This document shows, piece by piece, positions 23,949 to 33,706 of a DNA stretch of 64,000 bases; positions within the stretch are counted from its first letter, which is position 1, and the number at the start of each line of letters is the position of its first letter. The position numbers were made by a program, and so were the translations under genes. The stretch is from Pseudisothecium myosuroides (Eukaryota > Streptophyta > Bryopsida > Hypnales > Lembophyllaceae), in NCBI GenBank assembly GCA_951799445.1, contig OX637287.1, positions 45,041,724 through 45,105,723 on the forward strand, in the 5' to 3' direction. The notes under the pieces were generated by a model that saw only the letters and a list, made by a program, of their open reading frames with translations, did no database searches and was not told the DNA's origin.

Positions 23949-24880
23949 CCCCTAAAGGCCCAAGGCTTTTTTTCTGCCAAAAAACCATCAAAACTGCCAT
24001 TTCTATAGCAAGGAGTAAAAAAAATGAAAAATGTTTTTTTTCCACATCTGACCGTAGGATCTTACACCTAACTAGTATGAGAATGTATGGAAAAAATTTC
24101 AGAATTTTTGACCGCTCAGATTGCAAGATATCTGCGTTTAAAGTGGAAAAAACAAGTATTTCAGCACATTGCGGGACTAGATTTTTTGACTTTAAACATT
24201 TTTTACTTAAAATTTTTGCACTACAGAGATTTGTGCTTCAAATCTTTATAGTGGAGAATTGAGTTGAGAGTCTAGGAAAAAAAAAATATTCAAAAAAACT
24301 TAATTATCATTCCTAAAAAAATTATTAAGTAGAAATAGGTACGAGATAGAAGGAAAATCTAAAACATTAATATATTTTAGATGGAATTAAAATACACTAA
24401 TCCCAATGGTGAGATTGTTCTAGCAAGTAAAATAAACCATGAGAATATTTTATTTTTTTTAAATTGCAAAAATAGCATTCAGAAATGAATCCTACAAGTT
24501 ATTTTTTTCAAGAAGATGCTCTAACTGCCCGAAAAACAAGAATGTCCATAACTTTTTCATAACAAATCCAAATGAAATGAATAAAAGCTTTTTAGATAAA
24601 CAAAAATATAATCTACAAGAAAAAAATATTAAAAAAAAAACACGAAAATTTTGCCAAATTTTTCTTGCTGCCCGGACTGCCCAGTTACGAAAAAAAGTAA
24701 CATATTTGGCCATAACTTTTGACTCCTATTTCCAAATGTCCTGAAATTTAGTGCATATGAAAGATATTCTTTGTGCCCACCTTCTATTAAAATTTCAGCT
24801 TAAAATATAGAAATCTCTAGTCACACAGACCTGCCCAAAATTTCTATACGGCCAAAAAACGCACGTTGGTCCTTTAGGGG
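23949..24880. mobile_element. piggyBac-like non-autonomous element
   Basis: 932 bp, TTAA on both sides (23945-23948, 24881-24884). Left end CCCCTAAAGGCCCAAGGC, right end complement of CCCCTAAAGGACCAACGTGC. Inverted partner of 21280-22214. Confidence 0.85.
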
Positions 24881-25009
24881 TTAATGGCAAAGTGAAGAGA
24901 AAGCTCCATTGACAATTGTAGAATTACAAGCGGGTGGGACATCTTTTTTATAAGAAAATCCATTTTCCATCATGAATCTTCAAAGGGTATGGGATAAATA
25001 TGAAGATGA

Positions 25010-25444
25010 GAGCTTGACCACTCATTGTCAAAACGCAGGAATTATGTTAAAAGTAGAATTTCAAACCTCATTTAGGCATATTAGAATAAATTTTTTCAAA
25101 AAACTTTGAACTAAGAAATTGTGGGAAATCAAGTTAAATTTCATCTCCAAAAATCCTTTTGGCATTTTAAGCCTCCAATAAAAAGTTATCGACAAAATTC
25201 AGAAAAGATGTTTGAAAATGTAAAAGAAAATGTCCCTTCAAACCCCATTCTGAAAATTGTTCATAATTTTTTATTGGAGGCTTAAAATGACAACGGATTT
25301 TTGGAGATGAAATTTAACTTGATTTCCCAACTTATCTTAGTTCAAAGTTTTTTGAAAAAAATTATCTAATATGCCTAAATGAGGTATGATATTCTAATTT
25401 TAATGCAATTCCTATTTTTGACTTCACTATGAGCGGTTGAGCTC
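25010..25444. mobile_element. Long foldback element (hairpin arms about 190 bp)
   Basis: The left end GAGCTTGACCACTCATTGTC and the right end (complement GAGCTCAACCGCTCATAGTG) are inverted. Pairing continues through CCTCATTTAGGCATATTAGA and CATTTTAAGCCTCCAATAAA to a central loop of about 50 bases near 25215-25265. No ORF. A transcript would fold into a long double-stranded hairpin. Confidence 0.85.
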
Positions 25445-26074
25445 CTACTAATTCCAAATTACATATCCCACATTCTTCATTGTTCTACCTCCTACCACCC
25501 CATAAGCATATAAAGTACTTGTCTTTTCAAGTAGTAAAACAAATAATGAATGCCTTTTGATGCAAGTGAGGTAGTTCATTGAACTTGCTTTGGCAGTGTT
25601 ATGTATATGCCCAAATTCTCCACAGGCCTCCAAGGTACCCTAAAATTTACTTTTTTTTGGCAAAAAAATTCATTTTCCCCCTATTCCCGCACAACTGAAA
25701 CTGCAGCGACAGTGGCGCAAGAACTGAAATTTACGAGTAATTTTTTTTTTTTAATCTTAAAAAATATATTAAAAAATTTTAATTTTAATTTTAATTTTTT
25801 TTTTAAAATCGCGATTTTTGACCGTTTTGGCGAGCAGCCCTCCGAAAGGCTCATATTTCTTCTAATGCCGTAGTTAGTGCTCAAGAATCTACAAAATTGA
25901 ATGATTATAACTTAGATAACATCAACCTGAAATGTCAGAGAGTTATGAGTACATCTCGTAAACACCGCTCTAATAATCCTTGCCAAATCTGCAGCCACAT
26001 AGGTTCGGTAATTACGAAAGAATATTGCTATGAACATCCACCAAAACAATCATCTACCATCACTGCAAAGAACG
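25445..26074. other. Spacer
   Basis: No gene recognised. A 90-residue open frame near 25601-25873 is low-complexity and not credible. Confidence 0.4.
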
Positions 26075-26220
26075 CTTCCTAAGTCCAAGTGTGCACATAC
26101 CTTGAGGCTTTTTTTCCATCAAACTACACTTAAAACTGCTATTTCTATTGTGAAGAGCAAAAAACTTAAAAAATTGTTTTTTTTTTTGCATATCTAACTA
26201 TAGGATCTTATACTAGACTA

Positions 26221-26405
26221 CATAAGAACCTCTCTTAGTGCATAGTGACAGGACTATGCACTAAGAGAGGTTAATACAATTGAAGAGGTTTTGTACTGAA
26301 CTTTGACTAATGTGGCCTCTCAACATGGGGCTTCCAACTACTATTCACAAATATCACGACCTTTCTTACTGCATATTATGCACTGAGAGAGGTTCTACTA
26401 TAGTA
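26221..26405. mobile_element. pogo/Lemi1-like MITE
   Basis: Ends CATAAGAACCTCTCT and complement CTATAGTAGAACCTCTCT, with TA on both sides. It contains an inner palindrome built from CCTCTCTTAGTGCATAGT. It interrupts the sequence between GGATCTTATAC and AAGTATGTATGG, which is continuous in relatives. Confidence 0.65.
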
Positions 26406-26645
26406 TAAGTATGTATGGAAGAAATTTCAGAAACTTTGACCACGTAGATTGCAAGATATTTGCATCCAAAGTGAAGAAAACAAGTTTTTTTACACCTTGT
26501 TTGACTAGAATTTTTGGCTTTGAATCTTCTTAACTTAAAAATCTTGCACTATTGATTTTGATTTTTAAACTTTTTATATTGAATATTTGAGTTGAGAATC
26601 TAGGAAAAAAATTCAAGAAAAAAAAACTTAATTTTCACTCATTAA

Positions 26646-27224
26646 CCCCTTAAGTCCCAAGGCCATTTTTCTGTCAAAAAACACTCAAAACTGTCATTTC
26701 CACTGCATTGATTCATGAAAGCAGAAAAAATATTTTTTTTTACAATCTAACCATAGGATCTTGTACTTTACTTGTCTGAGATCATGTGATAAAAATTTCA
26801 TCATGTTTGACCGTACGGATTGGAAGATATTAGCATTCAAAGTTGGGCAAAAAGTTTTTTTTTAAGAACTACTTAGATTGCCCGAAAAACAAGATTGTCC
26901 ATAACTTTCTCATCACTAGTCCAAATAGAATGAATCAAAGTTTTACATATAGACAAAAATATAATAATTTAGGAATTTTTTTTTTTTTTTTTTTTTTGAC
27001 TTTTTGTGATTTTTTTTGGGCTGCCCGCCGACCTCCATTTTCAGCTTTTAGTGCGATAACTTTTGCTTTTGGGCACCGATTGAAATAAAAATTATATTCT
27101 CAAGATGCTTATGTGTTTTTGTAGCTTTACAAGAAGTTTCAGAAAATTATGATGAATATTGAGACCGTATGAGCCTACCCGAACTTGCATTTTGGCCCCC
27201 ACAGGGCCAATGGGACTTTAGGGG
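26646..27224. mobile_element. piggyBac-like element nested in a relative
   Basis: 579 bp, TTAA at 26642-26645 and 27225-27228. Left end CCCCTTAAGTCCCAAGGCC, right end complement of CCCCTAAAGTCCCATTGGC. The host sequence on both sides joins to the family consensus (AATTTTCACTCATTAA then AAATTGTTAAG). Confidence 0.85.
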
Positions 27225-27895
27225 TTAAAAAATTGTTAAGCAAAAGTAGGTTCAAGAATGAAGGAAAAACAAAACCATAATAGCTTTAAGATGGAATTGA
27301 AACACAATAATTCTAACGGTGAGATTGTTCTAGTAAGCAAATTTAACCATGTTTAACAAATGTTTTTGGAAAATTGTAAAAATTGCATTCAAAAATGATT
27401 CCTATGAGCTATTTTTTCAAGAAGATGCTTCGATTGCCCAAAAAACTAAGACTGTCAATGACTTTTTCATCACAAGGCCAATATGAATTAATCAAAGCTT
27501 TATGTGTAGACACAAATATAATATTTTAGAAAAAAAAATTATAAAAATTTATTTTGATTTTTTGTGATTTTTTTGTACTACCCGCCAATCTCCGTTTTTG
27601 GCTTATTTGGCCATAACTTTTGCTTCTGAGCACCAATTGAAATAAAAATTATATATCCACAATGCTCTCACAAAACGACACAACCTCGAATTTTTTTTTA
27701 AAAATCACTAAAAATTGAGACAATAGGAACCTACTCGGACCCAAATTGTTCCCTGAGGGGACAAATGGTCCTTTAGGGATTAAGTCAACATACTTATATC
27801 CTTGAATGAAAGAAATCTTAGTGCTGAAGAAATCTCAAATTGAAACATTTAGTAAACACAAGAGTGTCGAGAAACAAGATTAAATAGCAAACTTA

Positions 27896-29178
27896 CCCCT
27901 TGCAGCTGAGCTACCCTGCAAATTTATTTGTAATGAACCCCAATTAATTACTAAAGGTTTTCAATGTTTTTAGGCCCAAAACTGCATCAAAGTATTTATA
28001 TCCAAAGGGAGGCTAAAATCTTCATCTATATTTATTCATTAACAAATCCAAATGTAGGATCATATACTTAAGTAGAGAGAGTACACACTCCTAAATTTAT
28101 TGAATAAGAAACCTTTCAAGATCAAGTCGCTTGAAATTCACAAAGAAATATTTTCAACTCTTCTTAAATGGTTAGATTTCATCTTTCAAACTTTTTACAC
28201 AAAAGTGTGTAGATCCTATAACTTGTTACTCTCTATAATATGTTGAAGAAATAAGTTGGAAATACATGACTGTAAAAAATTTCAAACATAAATTATTTCA
28301 TATTCATACTTGAAAATATTAGTAAATTCAAAGAAGAAGAGTATGCTTTAAAATACTTAATTGATAAGAAATTAGTTATGGAATTGAAAAGTACCAATCT
28401 TAATGGTTGTAATGTAGTAATAAACAATTTACACCCAATATTTTTATTTTTCAAAAAAATTTGAAAATTGAATTACATAAAGGACTTCAAATTTTATTTT
28501 GTAATGGAGATTCCATAACTATATGCAAACTAAAACTCCTCATAACTTTCATCTCATTAATCAAAATGGAATGATTCAGAGTTTTCCACATACATATAAA
28601 TCTTGAAAATCAATTTCAAATTTTTATTTTTGAAGAAAGTGATTTTTGAAGATTTTTTTTTAGCTTCCCACGCACTGAAAAATTGAAAATTGCATATCAT
28701 ACAATAATGTTTTAGCCCAAGTAGTCAAAAGTTATAAAAATTGTCGGGCCTTAGAGCTACTCCTTGATGGCATGTTGTGTGAAAAATTTAAAGAAAAAAA
28801 TTGAAAATTCTATTCACATTGAATTGCCAAAATTGCTATATTAGCTTGGATATATAGTCAAGAGTTGTGGCCTTAGGCAAAGCTGGAGCAACTTATTTGG
28901 GAGGCCACACTGGACCACGAGAGGACAATCTAGCTCACGACCTCTAGAATTTGCGATAGGTTCCCGGGCAAGTCACACAAGTATCTCTGCAAATTTGAAA
29001 CCACTTGGTTATGCACTCTGTTCTTTGGGACTAGACAGGGTGGGGTTATCACTTGGCACATAAAGAAACCCACGTGTGGGTTATTTGTGAAAATTAGCAT
29101 TCTTTGTAGCTTCCTGGTTGTTGAATATGTTATTTTTTCCAGGGCTTTGGCATAAAGCGCAGTTTGGTCCTTTAGGGG
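27896..29178. mobile_element. piggyBac-like element, right end clear, left end uncertain
   Basis: The right end is the complement of CCCCTAAAGGACCAAACTG, followed by TTAA (29179-29182). Region 28380-28650 matches 23230-23520. The left end may be CCCTTGCAGC at 27896, but the target there reads TTAC. Larger than its relatives, so it may contain unrecognised insertions. Confidence 0.5.
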
Positions 29179-29227
29179 TTAACAACGCACCAAACCAGAG
29201 CGTTGAACCCTAACCCCAACAACGGCC

Positions 29228-29244
29228 CCAATTGTCCTTCTTTT
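29228..29244. repeat. LINE target-site duplication, 3' side
   Basis: CCAATTGTCCTTCTTTT, repeated exactly at 36337-36353. It runs into the poly(T) that is the LINE's poly(A) tail. Confidence 0.9.
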
Positions 29245-29527
29245 TTTTTTTTTTTTTTTTTGAAACACATGGACCAATTCCATTGAAATAAACAGAACAG
29301 TACAAGAGAACCGGAGGGCAAGCCTCGGCGAGGAGAACAACAACACACAAGGAACAAAGTGACCACAACCAGAGCCTAGAAGCTACACATTAAGACCCAG
29401 TAACCTGATCACTATCATCCTCGTGCTACTCGAAAGCTCCCATCTGGGGGAGCGTTAGGTGCCACTGGAATTCCAAATGCGTCCTAACTCCGAAAAACCC
29501 TGTCTATAACCAGGTGTTGTCGAAGCG

Positions 29528-32500
29528 TCAGAGGAACTTGTCGGTTTTGTTTGGATACAGCTCGTTAAGTTTAACAACCTTCAGCCATGCTACCCTTGCG
29601 TGGTCTATGAACGCCTCCCACAAGGCTTGCTCGAGCTTGCGCTCCGGCCATGGAGTGTTGCCGAAGCAGATAGCATTGCGATCGAGCCAAGAGATCTATA
29701 TGACCGACCCCCGGAAAAGGGACCACATTGAACGTCCCCTGATCAGCCTTCGTGGGAGTTTAGAACCGAAAACACATTGTTGCCATGTTAAGGCAGGCCA
29801 ACGTCCAGCAACCTTGGGGACTTCGAGTGTAGTGTACAGAACAGACAATGCGAAATCCCAGGCATACCGTGTTTTTGCACAGTGATAGAACCTATGTAGA
29901 ATTGTCTCGTCAAGGCTCGCTTGGCAGCTCAGGCAGGTCGTGGAGATTTGTGGGTCGATTTGTTGACGCCAACAGTTCACCGCTACTGCCCGATGATAGA
30001 CAGACCACATAAAACCTGCATCTTTGTGTGGCCTCGTTTTGCTCCACACCTATTGCCACTTGGGTTGGAAGTTGGCCCCTACTGCTCCATGCCACTTTTC
30101 TGCGATGGGCCGAATCAAAGCTGATCAGTCAGTAAGGAGGGTCCTACCAAGCTTGGTTGAGTATGTGTGAAGGGGATGTAAGTTGTCCCACTTCCAATGC
30201 CCGGGATCAAAAATTAAGTCCGTTGTAATGCCTCCGTAGAGTATAGGTCCAGTTTCCCCTTGAATAGTGCAAATTCTCCTGATCCACCCAGACAGAGTGT
30301 GGGTAGTATTGGTGTGCCTAGCCCTCTGGGTTGGGGGTGGCCAACTCCTCAGGATCAAGGAAAGGGTGCCTACTGTGAAACTACAATGGTCTGCTGGTAA
30401 TATCACTGTGGATTTACCGTTGGTGAGGTGTGGTCGGAAGTGGGGGGAGGTAACTGTCACCAAAGCTGGAAGAGTGTCTAATTCCTGCGCAAAAATGCCA
30501 AGGATTTCTTTCATCCATGAGATCTTGCGGTAAGTTGTGAGTAACGATATCCATCTTCTAGGGGTTGAAGCCAGGAGGTTGTTGAACGCCCCATGCTCGT
30601 CCTGCTCCAACCCAAACTTCTCTCTAGCCTGCTTCCATGGGATAAATGAATGAGAGACAGAGTCCCAAATGTGCTTAAACTGCCACATTTCTTTCCGTAT
30701 AAGGGACGCCACTCGTACCTGGGAGAATCTGTGTACGCCTCCCAAAAAATGGGTTGTCCACCACAGCGGGGTCGACAATACTTCGTCCCGATTACATGGC
30801 GGAGATGCGGATATGTGTTTAACAAGGCGCCTCCATGCTTGGGTGATACGATCCCAAGCTCTCGATCCTTTGGTCACGCAAAACTTGTGCAGGAGAGACC
30901 ATTGTGTCATTGCCGGCCATGCGCCACCTCCTTGGGGTCGAATTTGCAGCAGTATATGTCGGAGCAGTATCTGTAGATTGGATGTGCCTAGGAGTAGCGC
31001 CTTTAGGATCCATTTAGCTAGTAGGGCGTGGAGTGCTTCAATGGGGTCCACAAGGTCTAGCCCTCCTATGAGTTTAGATGAGCAGTAGTCTGTCCAACTT
31101 ACTCGAGCCCTGCACCTGTTCGATGATCCAGACCACAAGAAGTTTCGGAAGAAGGCTCGAATTTTCCTAATGACCGTTAGCGATCCGCCCCATATGCAGA
31201 TAAAATACTAGAGCGTACTAAGTAGGATTGAATTAACTATAGTAGCTCTGCCCGCAAGGGACAAATGTATACTAGTCCAAAAATCTGATTTTTTCCTGAT
31301 TTTTGACTCAAGGAAAGCGTCAACGTCCGTGGTATGTATATCTATACCGAATGGTGACCCGAGAAGCTTGGATAATTGGTTTTCTGCAGCCCATGGGCAT
31401 TCTAAGGAATCAAGCCACGTGGGTGATGGATTTTCTGAAACCCAGTAAGCCAGGCTTTTGGGCCAGTTAATCATCAAGCCTGTCGCTGCTCTATAACGCT
31501 CAATGAGCTGTGAAAGGCTACAAAATATTGGCTCCTCCCCTTTGATCGTAAAATTTACATCGTCAGCATATTGGCTGATCAGCTGTTCCTTGCTGCTCAC
31601 TGGGAGAGAGATCCCTGTAATGGTTCCTTCTTGTCCTAGTCTTTTGGCCGCCACCGTTAAAGCCTCTCCCACGAAGAGAAACAGGTATGGGGCGAGGGGA
31701 CACCCTTGGCGGACCCCTCGAAGTACTGGGAAAGATTCTGATGGTACGCCATTAACTCGTACATCAGCTTCTGCGTCCTCGAACAGGAGACAAACCAAGT
31801 CCACAAAGCAGGTGGGGATTCCCATGGTTGTCATGACTTGGTATAAAAACGGCAAATGAACCGTGTCATATGCTTTGCGGAAATCTAATTTAAGCAAGAT
31901 CATATCCTGGCTTGATTCCTTAGCCCAGGCTATAGACTCGTGCAACAAAAGGACGTTGTCGAGGATGTATTGAGATGGAACGAAAGCTGTCTGATCCAAG
32001 CTGATTGCATCCGATAAGAAAGGCTGGAGCCGTCGTTGTAATGCCTTGGCGTGTATCTTATAGGCTACGTTGAGGAGGCTTATCGGTCGCCAATTGCTGA
32101 GCTCGTCCCTGGGTACTCCCTTGTGTAGCAGTGCGATGGTGCCCCTATTCATACCTTTGGGTAGTTTCCGGTTTGATACTGCGAGATGAATCATCTCCGT
32201 GAAATCTGAGCCGATCAATGACCAAATTTTTTTGTAAAACTCCGCTATGAATCCATCTGGGCCTGGACTCTTGTTCGGCGCTAATGCTTCTGTTGCCAGT
32301 CGCAGTTCCTCCTCGCTTATGGGTTGGGCGAGTGAGTCGTGGCTTTCCTGGCTAAAACTCGGAGGTAGGTTGCAGATAAATTCGTCCATGGCAGCGTTCC
32401 GTTTCGGGGACATTGATTCAGCAGTATATAAATTCCTGTAAAATTCCGAGCAGACTTTCCCTAATCCCGCTTGATCATCAATCAGGTTACCTCCGCTGTC

Positions 32501-33706
32501 TTTTAGACCTGTTATGACAAACGCTGAGGATTTCTCACGTACCGCCTTGAAAAACTCGGATGACACCATGTCTCCTTTCAGTTTCCAACAAACGCGCGCC
32601 CGTACTTTTTTTCCATTGACCACCCTGGTTTCGACTTCCTGGAGTCAGAGCCTGGCTTTGCCGTGCTGGCTTTGAACTACCGGGTCATCAGGCGCATCGT
32701 GTAGCGCGGCCGTGGTGGACGTGTGTAACTCACAAGCGGTCGCTTCTTTAGCTCGAAACTCCTGTGCTTTTCGCCTGCAAAAGGCTCTGTACACTTTGGC
32801 TACTGATCTAATCTTACGGAAGAAAGATGCTGTAGGGGGATTCCTCCTCCACGCCTGCTCAATTACTGGCCTGGCTGCTTCCAACCAGTGACTATTCATC
32901 TTCCAGTGGCTAGGCCGAGTAGAGGTGACGTCAAAATCAAGCGTGGCCATGACCGGTGAATGGTCAGACCAACCGTTGTCTCCCCTAATAGCATAATTTA
33001 AAAAATTTCGCTGTAGTTTACCCGCTTCATTCCTGCAAATGTATACTCTATCTAACCGGGCCAATATCCGCTGGCCATTATCTCTGTAGTTGTCCCACGA
33101 GTAGGGCATACTTTCATTGGACCGTGGATTATCTTCTACGCTAATGTGCCGCTTGAGGTTGTTGAAAAGTCCTCTTTCCGCTAAAGGAACTAGCCGGCCA
33201 TATGGGTTCGTCTTGTCACTCCGAGCCTCCACCATGTTGAAATCTCCGGCCATTATCCATCTACACGTGGTTGGAAGTTCTCTAATGAGTGTTTCCCAGA
33301 GCTGACACCTAGAGAAAGAGTCGTTAGGTACATATACATTAAGGATTCCCAGGTCTCTACCCGGTATACCCTGTAGTATGACCCATTGAGCTCGGTTCTC
33401 CATGACCATGCCTTGCTGAGAGATCAATGTGGCATATTTGGGGGCCACCAATATACTGATCCCTCCTCTCCTTGCTCCTGGCCCGTTTTGGTCGTTATTG
33501 TAACCTGTACTGGCTGGGGAAGTCCACGCTGTTGCCTGACGCCACAGATGCTTGCCGAGTTCTGCTGCGTCCTTGTTCCGAAGCTTATATTTCTGAAGGA
33601 GAAGAATGTCGAGATGTGGGAAGGTTTGGATATAGTTGCTTAGGGTGGGGATGGAGGCTTTGTCACTGAGCCCCCAAACATTGAAAGAGAGGAGTTGTAT
33701 AATCAT
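29528..33706 (-). pseudogene. LINE ORF2: endonuclease and reverse transcriptase, five in-frame stops
   Basis: A single frame of 1392 codons. The APE-type endonuclease (about 33706-32900) shows FNVWGLSD, MAGDFNMVE and SDHSPVMA, but the usual LLLQE has become LLLQKYK, replacing the catalytic Glu. The reverse transcriptase follows with NKSPGPDGF, NWRPISLLNVAYKI, LLKLDFRKAYDTV, GVRQGCPLAPYLF and the catalytic box QYADDVNF. A zinc-binding region typical of plant LINEs lies near 29880-30050 (CLSCQASLDETILHRFYHC). Stops are TGA 32645-32647, TAG 31208-31210, TGA 30125-30127, TAG 30050-30052 and TAG 29696-29698. No frameshift is needed anywhere. It starts four bases inside the end of ORF1 (ATGA overlap). 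Confidence 0.9.

Larger units (their letters stand above)
26075..27779. mobile_element. Old piggyBac-like element carrying two later insertions
   Basis: The right end is the complement of CCCTAAAGGACCATTTG next to TTAA (27780-27783). The left end is decayed (CCTAAGTCCAAG near 26078). The body follows 6985-7902. It is interrupted by a pogo-like MITE (26221-26405) and a piggyBac-like element (26646-27224). Confidence 0.65.

Noticed and set aside
30267..33669. Plus-strand frames across the LINE
   Set aside because: All are antisense to LINE ORF1 and ORF2.
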